This document shows, one piece after another, positions 17,136 through 25,914 of a stretch of DNA of 64,000 bases; position 1 is the first letter of the stretch; every line of letters begins with the position of its first letter. The notes under the pieces were generated by a model. The model was not told where the DNA came from. It did no database searches and worked only from the letters and a program-made list of their open reading frames with translations. The DNA comes from Chitinophaga deserti (lineage in GTDB: Bacteria > Bacteroidota > Bacteroidia > Chitinophagales > Chitinophagaceae): NCBI RefSeq assembly GCF_003149455.1, contig NZ_QFFK01000004.1, positions 1 through 64,000 of the forward strand, given 5' to 3'. A program made the translations under genes and the position numbers.

Positions 17136-17615
17136 ATGCCCGAAATTACCCCGCAGGAAGATCTGCTGCAAGATACTGACCTCCGCACTACTACATACCG
17201 GCCAGAACTGTTGCCGGGCTGGTTCAAATTTTGCTGGGGGGTAATTATTTTCTACAATGTCAGGGAGCTGATTTCTGTTCCTGGTTTAATTCGCCAGATA
17301 TATGAAGCGGATGAAACCACCCAGGTTATTCTTGCAGTAACCTATTTTATTTATATCCTCACTTCAATCGCTTTAATAGTTGTGCGCTTTTTGTTTCACA
17401 AGCAGGCAGACGCAACTATTAAAGTAGCCATACCAGTCATGATCACAGCTTTATGCTTTGGCTTAATCGCTATCTTAAGCATTTGTTTTGGTGATGCCGA
17501 GTCCAGCCCTGCCACTCAGTTTTGGATCGTGGTTCATGAGATTGCGTTGACCGCCTCACTTATACATACCTTCCGTATCCGTAAGAAATGGAGCGAGGCA
17601 TCTCCGATGGACTAA
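17136..17615 (+). CDS. Small four-helix membrane protein, paralogue 1 of 4
   Basis: A 159-residue protein of unrecognised family. A polar N-terminus with EDLLQDTDL leads to a short RPELLPGWFK motif, then four hydrophobic segments (~30-50, ~62-85, ~93-117, ~125-143). It ends in a basic FRIRKKWSEASP tail. The same N-terminal (DLL, then L-P-x-W) and C-terminal (F/W-K/R-x-R/H-x-x-W) signatures recur in the next three genes, so the four are probably tandem paralogues. It lies 35 bp after the DeoR gene. The base composition appears more AT-rich than the flanking genes. No catalytic motif is seen and no function is proposed. Confidence 0.75.
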   Translation: MPEITPQEDLLQDTDLRTTTYRPELLPGWFKFCWGVIIFYNVRELISVPGLIRQIYEADETTQVILAVTYFIYILTSIALIVVRFLFHKQADATIKVAIPVMITALCFGLIAILSICFGDAESSPATQFWIVVHEIALTASLIHTFRIRKKWSEASPMD

Positions 17616-17711
17616 TAACATTTTCTTTCAGAAATGGACTGTACGTTAATCTTTACAATACCTGCTTAATCTATGTAAAAGCATCTCATACCATCCCCGA
17701 TACCTATAAAT

Positions 17712-18194
17712 ATGATACAGCATAGTACTACCGACACCCAGCCCGATCTGATCCCGCATGAAGAATTTAATACTGCGCTACCCCGTGCGTTACTGATACC
17801 CTGGTGGATACATGTATGCTTGTCAGTAGTGGTTTTCCTCAGTTTCGTTTTTGGCTCTGTATGTTTCGGGTTAATATTCCAAATGGGAGAAAGGCTCGAT
17901 GAACCAGCTTTTAGAATCGGGTTCAGTATTGGCATGAGTATAGTTGTATTACTCTGCTACAGTATCACAGCCGGTTGCATCCTGATGTGGTGCCGCTGGA
18001 AACATGCTGTGGCTTTTATGATCGTGCAATCTGGTTTTTTGGCGGTTTTTATGGTATTTGCGACAGTAGGTACTATAAGAGACCGCAGCTGGGATGGGCT
18101 GGTATTTGCAGTAGTATTTCTTGTGTTCCTGAGCATTCTTACCATCCATCTGTTTAAAGTACGGAAAGAATGGAAGGCCGGTAAACGGAAATGA
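17712..18194 (+). CDS. Small four-helix membrane protein, paralogue 2 of 4
   Basis: A 160-residue protein. The N-terminus PDLIPHEEFNTALPRALLIP is followed by WWIHVC and four hydrophobic segments, ending in HLFKVRKEWKAGKRK. It has the same plan as the preceding gene, though the helices are diverged: only the border motifs (L-x-P-x-W before helix 1, F-K-V-R-K-E-W after helix 4) align by eye. It is separated by 96 bp from paralogue 1 and by 19 bp from the best start of paralogue 3. No known domain is recognised. Confidence 0.75.
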   Translation: MIQHSTTDTQPDLIPHEEFNTALPRALLIPWWIHVCLSVVVFLSFVFGSVCFGLIFQMGERLDEPAFRIGFSIGMSIVVLLCYSITAGCILMWCRWKHAVAFMIVQSGFLAVFMVFATVGTIRDRSWDGLVFAVVFLVFLSILTIHLFKVRKEWKAGKRK

Positions 18195-18213
18195 TTCATT
18201 GATTCTTGTTCAA

Positions 18214-18705
18214 ATGAAATTACAATCTAACCCTGATACGGAAAAGGATTTACTGAATGAGGAATTTAAACCACCCACCCGGTGGCAACTAATGCCTGTA
18301 TGGTTTAAAGCCATGAATGCATTGCTTTTGCTCATTGGAGTGATCCATATTTTCAGGCTGATCAGCTATTTACGGATGTATGAATCCGTGTCAGCATTGT
18401 TTTTGGACGACAGCTTTTTTTATTATATAATAGCGAGGCAAGTCATTATCATCATTACTGCAGTGCCTGCCTTGTTGTATTTTCTTCAGCAGAAACAGGC
18501 AGTTTACTGGGCTATGGTAGTGGGTATCTTACGTACAATCATTTCGCTGGACAGTCTTTCCATTAAAGCCTATTCCGACCTCACTGATTACTTTATGATT
18601 TTCCTAGCACTCGCATGGGCAGGCTGTATCGCCACATGGACATATCACGCTTTCAAAATCCACAGGCAATGGGTACAGTCGCAGCGGGATATACTGATGA
18701 AATAG
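18214..18705 (+). CDS. Small four-helix membrane protein, paralogue 3 of 4
   Basis: A 163-residue protein counted from the ATG at 18214; the frame is open from a TTG at 18199 but the ATG is preferred. EKDLLNEEFKPPTRWQLMP then VWFKAMNA matches the family entry motif, four hydrophobic segments follow, and AFKIHRQWVQSQRD closes it. The order DLL, L-P-x-W-x-K, four helices, F-K-I-x-x-x-W is the same as in the neighbours. No catalytic motif is visible, and no function is proposed. Confidence 0.75.
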   Translation: MKLQSNPDTEKDLLNEEFKPPTRWQLMPVWFKAMNALLLLIGVIHIFRLISYLRMYESVSALFLDDSFFYYIIARQVIIIITAVPALLYFLQQKQAVYWAMVVGILRTIISLDSLSIKAYSDLTDYFMIFLALAWAGCIATWTYHAFKIHRQWVQSQRDILMK

Positions 18706-18766
18706 ATTAAGATAGACATGAGACTTTAAATAAAACAACCCTTTACCAACCCTGAACATTCCGGTT

Positions 18767-19246
18767 ATGACCAATGTTCCACATTCCACAGATCTGCTGC
18801 AAAGCCTCCAGGATGCACCACCATTCCGCGCTCAACTGATACCCGGGTGGGCCAAGGCAGTGGCTTGCATTATCCTGTTATTCTCCCTGGTAATCATTTA
18901 CAGTTTGTTCGAAGCAGCTACAACATCCATTCAAATTGAAAGTGCCACAGCGCTTGCCTGTCATGGTATTGGCCTTATCAGTGGCATCAGCGCTGCAGGG
19001 CTCATACTGGAAAGGCGCTGGGGGCTTCCACTTGCCATATGGGCATCGGCAGGTGTATTGTGCGCGTTCGCCGGATTCCTGATTTATGACCTGTTTTTCT
19101 ATCGCCGTATTTTATGGTCAATGGTTACCATGGAATGCTTTACCATCACAATAGCAGCCTTCTACCTCCGTGCATTATGGAAAGTAAGGCATGCCTGGAA
19201 GGTGGCGTTGCCGGAAGCAACACCCGCCAGAAGATTCTTTAAGTAA
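18767..19246 (+). CDS. Small four-helix membrane protein, paralogue 4 of 4
   Basis: A 159-residue protein. STDLLQSLQDAPPFRAQLIP and GWAKAVAC open the chain, four hydrophobic segments follow, and ALWKVRHAWKVALPE closes it. It shares the border motifs with the three preceding genes and is somewhat higher in GC. Its stop lies one base from the end of the convergent sialidase-like gene, leaving no room for a terminator between them. No function is proposed. Confidence 0.75.
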   Translation: MTNVPHSTDLLQSLQDAPPFRAQLIPGWAKAVACIILLFSLVIIYSLFEAATTSIQIESATALACHGIGLISGISAAGLILERRWGLPLAIWASAGVLCAFAGFLIYDLFFYRRILWSMVTMECFTITIAAFYLRALWKVRHAWKVALPEATPARRFFK

Positions 19247-19247
19247 A

Positions 19248-20309
19248 TTATTCCCTTGTCAGCGTATCCAGCCTGAACACCACATGCCGCACATTCTTAC
19301 GGTCTGCCGTGTAAGTAATATGCACACGCCCGTCTTTCGCCTGGATCACTGCAGGATAGCTGAATTCCCCTTTATCACCCTTCTCCAGCTGGAGAATGTC
19401 TTTCCATGCCACTCCGTCTTCACTGACAGCCACGTTGAGCTTGGCCCGCCCGTCAGACCATTTGCTGCCACGGGTAGTGGGGTTGTATACGATGAGCTTG
19501 TAGCCGTTGCTGAGCGTCACCGCATCGGTTCCGGAATTGGGATTGGGCAGCTGTGTGGCCGTCATGGCACTCCAGGTTTTACCATTATCGGCCGACCAGG
19601 ATTGTACCACGAAGTTGTTTTTACTGCGGCAAAGGAGTTGGAGACTGTCGTGCGGGTAACGGAGGATGCTGGGCTGAATGGCCTGGAACGTATCGTTAGG
19701 TACAGCGATATGCGTCCAGTTGTCACCGTTTTTATCGGATTTTTCCAGATGTACTTTCCAGATGTTTTTATCCACGCTTTCGGTACTGGTAGGGTAGAGG
19801 ATGTCCCCATTAGCCAGCTGGATGGGTTTGTTCTTGATAGGGCCCAGCATGCCATCGGGCAGCTTCTCCGGCTTGCTCCATGTTTTACCGTTATTGGTGG
19901 AGTACATCATCATGCCCCACCATTCGCGGGGATTAGGGCCAACCTTGTACCAGAGGAACAGTTTGCCGGCCTTGGTGCGAAACAGCACAGGGTTCCAGCA
20001 GGGGTAGCGGAGTGTTTCATTGATGACACCGTTCACCAGTTCCGTTGGCTGGCTCCATTGCCCGTTTTCATATACAGCAGTCCATATGCCAACGTCTTTA
20101 TGACTTTCTTCCGTTCCACCAAACCAGGCAGCCAGCAGTTTCCCTTTATCCAGTTCCACGATGGTGGAGGCATGCACTTCCGGAACAGGGGGATTTTGCA
20201 TGATGAAATCGCGTGCATCGAGCTGCGGAATGATCTGCTGCGCACTGGCGGTACAGCAGGCGAGGAGGGACAGGGCCAGAAAGGAACGGAACATACGATC
20301 AGTTTTCAT
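19248..20309 (-). CDS. Secreted BNR-repeat (sialidase-like) enzyme
   Basis: A 353-residue protein from the start at 20309, which gives the signal peptide MKTDRMFRSFLALSLLACC ending near ASAQ. The frame is open to 20360, but that extension would add 17 residues before the signal. It resembles the BNR_2 sialidase-fold group: LLAAWFGGTEESHKDVGIW, CWNPVLF, LFLWYKVGPNPREWWGMMM and GPIKNKPIQL. Asp-box-like motifs STNNGKTW and SADNGKTW, plus two weaker ones, mark a six-bladed propeller. It may be an exo-sialidase or a related glycan hydrolase; the arginine triad cannot be assigned from sequence alone. It is the last gene of a probable three-gene operon with the SRPBCC and small secreted proteins. 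Confidence 0.82.
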   Translation of the reverse strand: MKTDRMFRSFLALSLLACCTASAQQIIPQLDARDFIMQNPPVPEVHASTIVELDKGKLLAAWFGGTEESHKDVGIWTAVYENGQWSQPTELVNGVINETLRYPCWNPVLFRTKAGKLFLWYKVGPNPREWWGMMMYSTNNGKTWSKPEKLPDGMLGPIKNKPIQLANGDILYPTSTESVDKNIWKVHLEKSDKNGDNWTHIAVPNDTFQAIQPSILRYPHDSLQLLCRSKNNFVVQSWSADNGKTWSAMTATQLPNPNSGTDAVTLSNGYKLIVYNPTTRGSKWSDGRAKLNVAVSEDGVAWKDILQLEKGDKGEFSYPAVIQAKDGRVHITYTADRKNVRHVVFRLDTLTRE

Positions 20310-20359
20310 GAACATTAGAAGTTCATGAAAGTAGAACATTCCCCCTGAAAATGCCAGCA

Positions 20360-20833
20360 TTATCCGCCTTTGTTTTCCAGCAGACTGTCAACCGCCGAGG
20401 TACGGTAGGTAAAGAGGCCTTCCAGCTGGCGCTGAACGAAGAGAGAATTGGCGATATCGCCCAGCCAGCCGAGGGGAACGCGGTAGTGTACGATATCCGT
20501 CATAAGTACCCCGTTGTCTTTTTCCTCGAAATGGTGCTGGTGATGCCAGAAGGTATAGGGGCCAAAACGTTGCTCATCGATGAACATGCGGCCATCATCT
20601 ACCCGGGTAATCTCCGTCATCCAGTACATAGGGATGCCCAGTACGGGCCTGAGGCGGTATTCGATGATCTGGCCTGCATAGATCCGCCCCTGATGTGGTT
20701 CACTGATAACGGTGAAGCCCATCCGGGGCGGAGTAATGTGCTGCAGGTTGGCCGGATTGCTGAAAAACTCCCAGGCTACATCCGGCCCTACTGGTAACAT
20801 TTGTGTTTTACGTATACGGTATGTGCGCGACAT
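20360..20833 (-). CDS. SRPBCC-fold (START-like) protein
   Basis: A 157-residue protein with the SRPBCC ligand-binding pattern. TQMLPVGPDVAWEFFSNPAN opens the fold, LQHITPPRMGFTV follows, then beta strands with GQIIEYRLRPVLGIPMYWMT, TFWHHQHHFEEKDNGVLMTD and a final helix with QRQLEGLFTYR. Such proteins form a hydrophobic cavity and are often annotated as cell-division inhibitors or cyclase-like, without known ligand. It lies nine bases after the small secreted protein gene and 50 bases before the sialidase-like gene. No signal peptide is present, so it is probably cytosolic. Confidence 0.82.
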   Translation of the reverse strand: MSRTYRIRKTQMLPVGPDVAWEFFSNPANLQHITPPRMGFTVISEPHQGRIYAGQIIEYRLRPVLGIPMYWMTEITRVDDGRMFIDEQRFGPYTFWHHQHHFEEKDNGVLMTDIVHYRVPLGWLGDIANSLFVQRQLEGLFTYRTSAVDSLLENKGG

Positions 20834-20842
20834 ACCATAAAG

Positions 20843-21322
20843 CTAACACATTAGTGCCAAAACCGATTGACCCGGTACCCAGGAAGTAGCAGAAGAATGG
20901 AGGCGGAAGGAGGCCATGAGCTGTCCCTTAGGGAGCTCAGTTGCGGTGTAGAAGAAGGATACATTCTGCTGGCGGAGCGCTAATAAATCTTTTACCGGTA
21001 CGGCCATGCCGGATTGCTTACCTTCGGCATCGGTAAACTTCCATTCGCGCAGTATTTTTCCTGCCGCGTCTTTCACAGTCAGTTTGCGGCTTGTACCGAT
21101 CTTTCCGCAATGACTGTAATGGAAGGTCAGCTTATCCTGCAGGTTGCTCTCGTCTAACTGGAGCTTATCCAGCTGCATTTCCTGGCCTACATACTGCTCG
21201 TGAATGAGTTTGTTGTTCAGGTATACCTTGAAGGAATCCCTGCCGCCACCGGCTTGCAGGGAGGCAAAGGTGAATATTCCCAGCAGGACAGTAAGGGCGC
21301 TGAAAAGGAATTTGTGTTGCAT
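20843..21322 (-). CDS. Small secreted protein, unknown function
   Basis: A 159-residue protein from the ATG at 21322, which is preferred because it starts a signal peptide (MQHKFLFSALTVLLGIFTFA, then SLQAGGG). The longer open frame to 21385 adds 21 unlikely residues. The mature part is beta-rich with a repeated theme of short strands (FKVYLNNKLIHEQYVGQEM, KLTVKDAAGKILREWKFTD). It ends in a Cys four residues after SVL. No family is recognised. It is the first gene of the likely operon with the SRPBCC and sialidase-like genes and is divergent from the sulfhydrylase gene. Confidence 0.7.
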   Translation of the reverse strand: MQHKFLFSALTVLLGIFTFASLQAGGGRDSFKVYLNNKLIHEQYVGQEMQLDKLQLDESNLQDKLTFHYSHCGKIGTSRKLTVKDAAGKILREWKFTDAEGKQSGMAVPVKDLLALRQQNVSFFYTATELPKGQLMASFRLHSSATSWVPGQSVLALMC

Positions 21323-21345
21323 GGGTATGTTTTTTCTGGTGATGA

Positions 21346-22797
<1,452 letters not shown>

Positions 22798-22821
22798 TCA
22801 TTGTAACGCGTATGCGATAAC

Positions 22822-22852
22822 GGGGCTGTCTCTCTGCGGGGCAGCCCTTTTT
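22822..22852 (+). terminator. Terminator after the sulfhydrylase gene
   Basis: GGGCTG (22823-22828) pairs with CAGCCC (22842-22847), followed by five Ts. It lies 25 bp after the stop codon. Confidence 0.7.
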
Positions 22853-22973
22853 GTTAGCTCCTCATCCCGGCAATTCGAAAGTAGCAGTAAGACGGTCAAC
22901 CGCCAAAGGGAATGTCCGTTTTGGCCATTTTGGCCGTTTTTAGGTAAATATTGCTGTCGATTCCTACGTCCAG

Positions 22974-23078
22974 ACTGCCTTGTTACTGCCTTCGGGCGGC
23001 CTTTTTACCCGGTACAGACTGCCTCTACACTGCCTTTAGACTGCCTCCAGACTACCTGTTGACAGCCTTCCACGGCCT
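22974..23078 (+). repeat. Short tandem repeat with an exact 11-bp period
   Basis: The heptamer ACTGCCT or a close variant recurs at 22974, 22985, 22996 (GCGGCCT), 23007 (degenerate), 23018, 23029, 23040, 23051 (ACTACCT) and 23062 (ACAGCCT), an 11-bp step throughout. A last variant, ACGGCCT, comes at 23072 after a 10-bp step. The four bases between heptamers vary. It fills part of the 359-bp gap between the sulfhydrylase and the M60 gene. A small inverted repeat TATACGG-GTG-CCGTATA at 23129-23145 follows just before the peptidase start. Confidence 0.8.
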
Positions 23079-23156
23079 TAAGGCTCACCGACAAATTCAG
23101 CCGTTCATCCAAATTGAGCGGAAACGATTATACGGGTGCCGTATATTACCTGAAAG

Positions 23157-24686
23157 ATGACTACTCTTATGATAAGGCAAACCACTCTCAGCTGCGCCAT
23201 GGTAATGGCAGCGCTGACGGCCGGCGCGCAGCAGCTCACGCCCGCCAACATCCTCATTACACCTGAAAACAGGCTTTCCGTTAAAGACAAGGAAATGCGC
23301 GAAGCAGTGCGCGACTGGAGCAAGGAACAACTGGCCTCCACCGATTATGCCCGCATTCCCGCGCATCCCTCCGCGGCCATTTTTCCCGGAACGGTAGACA
23401 AGAGCGCCGCAAGGGTAACACAAACGGTTTCCATCACGCATAACAAAATCTCCGATGCACTGGTGCCTGTAGTATCCAAACTGAACTTCTCACAGCCCTG
23501 GCGCAACAATATGTACAGTACCGGGCTCTATGCAGTTGCCGGGGAGTACATCGAAGTAACAGTACCGGAATCGCTGATCGGGAAAGATGTATGCCTCCAG
23601 ATCGGGGCACATTCCGATAATCTCAATTTTTGGGTAGCTGGCGGGGAAGACTGGCGGCGCCTGCCCAACATTGTACGGGTTGATACCATCCGCAGGAAAT
23701 CCATGCGCATCACGTCTCCCTTCGGCGGCCTCATTTACATCACCGCACCGCCTAAATCAGATTCATGGACGGCGGATGTGAAGATAGCCCGCGCCGTGAA
23801 GGCTCCGCTCTTCATCGCCGGCAAAACCACGGCTGCAGAATGGCAGGCACAGCTGGCTGCCAGCAAAGCACCCTGGGGCGAGCTGGCTACCGGTAAAGTG
23901 GTGCTCACCATCCCCGATTCTATTTTACGGCAGGTAAGCGATCCGGAAAGTGTGTTACAGTTGTGGGATCTGATTGTGGGTGGAGAAATGGAACTGGCGC
24001 AGATACCGCAGCCTTTTTACCGGCCGCAGCGCATGGTGATCGACGAGCATATCGGCGGTGGCTTCATGCACAGCGGTTACCCCATTATGATCCACCATTC
24101 CCCTTCCAGAAGATTGCTTTCTGCCGATGTAATCGCCAACCCTGCAAAACTCCTGAAAGGCAGCAAAGGCGGCGCTAACTGGGGCTTCTTCCATGAGATC
24201 GGGCATAATATGCAGAATAACGACTGGGTATTTGGCGGCACTACTGAAGTAAGCTGTAACTTCTTCTCCCTCTATATGTTCGACCGGTTACTGGGTGGCC
24301 GCGACGATGCGCATACCGGTGTGTCTAACGACGAAACTCAGTCTGCCATGAAGAAGTATTTCGCTGCCGGGCCTGAGTATACCAAATGGCAGAAAGATCC
24401 CTTCCTCGGCCTCATCATGTTCCGCCAGTTGCAGGAAGCATTTGGCTGGGAAACATACAAGCAGTTCTTCCGGGAATACCAGCAGCTGGCTGCATCCGAC
24501 CCTTCGGGCGGATATGTGAAAGGCGATCAGCAGAAGCGTAACATGTGGGCTAAAACCTTCTCCAAGGTAAGCGGCCGCAACGTGGCGCCTTTCTTCGAGA
24601 AATGGGGCATTCCCATCAGCGATGATGTGGAAAAGGAACTGGCGGCTCTCCCCGGATGGATGCCGTACAACTTCCCGCCGCAGTAA
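23157..24686 (+). CDS. Secreted M60-family (enhancin-like) metallopeptidase
   Basis: A 509-residue protein with a signal peptide (in-frame ATGs at 23157 and 23169; the hydrophobic core is CAMVMAALTAGA). The M60 gluzincin signature is clear: EHIGGGFMHSGYPIMI, then FFHEIGHNMQNN with HExxH at residues ~346-350 and the third ligand Glu ~364 in TTEVSCNFFS. The N-terminal ~200 residues form the beta-rich accessory domain, and FEKWGIPIS closes the chain as in other members. M60 enzymes cut glycosylated proteins, including mucins, so the substrate may be an O-glycoprotein. The nearby fucosidase and sialidase-like genes fit this, though they are in other operons. Confidence 0.88.
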   Translation: MTTLMIRQTTLSCAMVMAALTAGAQQLTPANILITPENRLSVKDKEMREAVRDWSKEQLASTDYARIPAHPSAAIFPGTVDKSAARVTQTVSITHNKISDALVPVVSKLNFSQPWRNNMYSTGLYAVAGEYIEVTVPESLIGKDVCLQIGAHSDNLNFWVAGGEDWRRLPNIVRVDTIRRKSMRITSPFGGLIYITAPPKSDSWTADVKIARAVKAPLFIAGKTTAAEWQAQLAASKAPWGELATGKVVLTIPDSILRQVSDPESVLQLWDLIVGGEMELAQIPQPFYRPQRMVIDEHIGGGFMHSGYPIMIHHSPSRRLLSADVIANPAKLLKGSKGGANWGFFHEIGHNMQNNDWVFGGTTEVSCNFFSLYMFDRLLGGRDDAHTGVSNDETQSAMKKYFAAGPEYTKWQKDPFLGLIMFRQLQEAFGWETYKQFFREYQQLAASDPSGGYVKGDQQKRNMWAKTFSKVSGRNVAPFFEKWGIPISDDVEKELAALPGWMPYNFPPQ

Positions 24687-24738
24687 TGTTTTATGTGGAA
24701 GATTTTGTAAATTGATAAGATTCCACAAACATGAAAAC

Positions 24739-25176
24739 ATGAAAGCATTCTTTTCCCTGCTTGCGCTTACAGCCTTCAGTCAGCTGGCCTTCGCGCAGTC
24801 GAAAGACGAGCAGGCGGTAGCAGCCGCTGTATCAAAGCTCCGTACCGCTATGCTCGCAGCCGATAAGCCCGCCCTCGAAGCGCTTACAGGCCCTACGCTC
24901 ACCTACGGTCATTCCAATGGCCGTATAGAAACACAGGCCCAGTTTGTAGACTACCTGGTGAGCGGTAAAGGCGATTTTGTAACGATGGACCTTTCAGATC
25001 AATCCATCCTCATCACAGGCCCCACGGCCATTGTACGGCATACGCTGTCTGCAGATACCAACGATGGCGGAAAGGCCGGTCATGTAAACCTGTATGTGAT
25101 GATGGTGTGGTCGAAGTCAGGGAAGCACTGGAAGCTTATTGGCCGTCAGGCGGTGAAGGTACCGCCCGCATCCTGA
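24739..25176 (+). CDS. Secreted DUF4440/NTF2-like protein
   Basis: A 145-residue protein from ATG 24739; the open frame begins earlier but overlaps the M60 gene and lacks a signal peptide. The signal peptide MKAFFSLLALTAFSQLAFAQ is followed by an NTF2-like alpha+beta fold: helical DEQAVAAAVSKLRTAMLAAD, then LTYGHSNGRIETQAQFVDYL and VRHTLSADTND. This matches DUF4440 proteins, small cone-shaped domains often with an unknown ligand and occasionally with enzymatic activity. The gene starts 52 bp after the M60 stop and is probably in the same transcript. A terminator follows at 25201. Confidence 0.85.
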   Translation: MKAFFSLLALTAFSQLAFAQSKDEQAVAAAVSKLRTAMLAADKPALEALTGPTLTYGHSNGRIETQAQFVDYLVSGKGDFVTMDLSDQSILITGPTAIVRHTLSADTNDGGKAGHVNLYVMMVWSKSGKHWKLIGRQAVKVPPAS

Positions 25177-25200
25177 GCAGGGAAGTTAAATGAATATCAT

Positions 25201-25232
25201 AGCCCGTTCCGCTGATAGCGGAGCGGGCTTTT
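25201..25232. terminator. Terminator between DUF4440 and flavoprotein genes
   Basis: AGCCCGTTCCGCT and AGCGGAGCGGGCT pair around GAT with a small internal mismatch, followed by TTTTT on the plus strand. The convergent gene stop lies directly beyond it. Confidence 0.8.
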
Positions 25233-25766
25233 TCATGAAAGGTTATCGATAAACCCGAGGAAGGGTGCCACGCTCTGCTCGATCCATTCCGGAGAACTGT
25301 TCTGTTCAATATCGTAATACACATAAATCCCCTTATAATCCGCCTTCACATATTCGAAAGTGATCTGGAATGGCGTGGTGAGCGTTTCCATGGTGTATTT
25401 GTATTTGCCTTCCGGTGTATAGCCCGATTCTTCGATGCCTGCGGAGATGGCCAGCGCAATCTTCTTCCCGCCCAATTTATAGCCGCTTTTACTGCCATAT
25501 GCCCATCCGTGGGTCAATACCTCATCGAGCCACTTTTTCAGCAGCGGCGGGCAGTTAAACCAGTAAAAAGGAAACTGGAAAACGATATGGTCGAACGATT
25601 CGAGTAGTTGCTGTTCTTTCAGTACATCAATCTTTTCATCAGGATATACTTCGTGCAGGGAATGGATATGATATTTCTCCGGATGCTTTTCAAGCTCCTC
25701 AATCCATCTTTTGTTGATCACTGATTTCTCCAGTGCCGGGTGTGTTACTATGACGAGTGTTTTCAT
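25233..25766 (-). CDS. NAD(P)H-dependent oxidoreductase, flavodoxin-like fold (quinone reductase type)
   Basis: A 177-residue protein of the KefF/MdaB/YwrO-type flavodoxin-2 group. It opens with MKTLVIVTHPALEKSVINKR (first beta strand and phosphate loop), then FDHIVFQFPFYWFNCPPLLK and KWLDEVLTHGWAYG, the typical FMN-binding and dimer signatures, and KIALAISAGIEESGY. It should reduce quinones or related electrophiles with NAD(P)H and FMN in the cytosol. It is a single gene, convergent with the DUF4440 gene. Length is normal for the family. The exact substrate is not readable. Confidence 0.88.
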   Translation of the reverse strand: MKTLVIVTHPALEKSVINKRWIEELEKHPEKYHIHSLHEVYPDEKIDVLKEQQLLESFDHIVFQFPFYWFNCPPLLKKWLDEVLTHGWAYGSKSGYKLGGKKIALAISAGIEESGYTPEGKYKYTMETLTTPFQITFEYVKADYKGIYVYYDIEQNSSPEWIEQSVAPFLGFIDNLS

Positions 25767-25859
25767 GCCACAAAATTACAGTGGTAATACATCGTACGGA
25801 AAGGCGCGGCCCGTTGTGTGGTACTATAAAAAATGTAAGTATTGGGCGTAACGGAGTAT

Positions 25860-25896
25860 AAAAAAAGCCCGGCTGCAAAGGTGCGCCGGGCTTTCT
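25860..25896 (-). terminator. Terminator for the double SusCD operon
   Basis: On the minus strand AGCCCGGC and GCCGGGCT form a stem around an ~11-base loop, followed by a run of seven or more Ts. It lies about 20 bases after the SusD stop at 25915. Confidence 0.8.
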
Positions 25897-25914
25897 GATG
25901 AAGTGCAGAGAGGC

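Noticed and set aside
20310..20360. N-terminal extension of the sialidase-like protein to 20360
   Set aside because: The added residues precede a good signal peptide starting at 20309 and touch the neighbouring SRPBCC stop.
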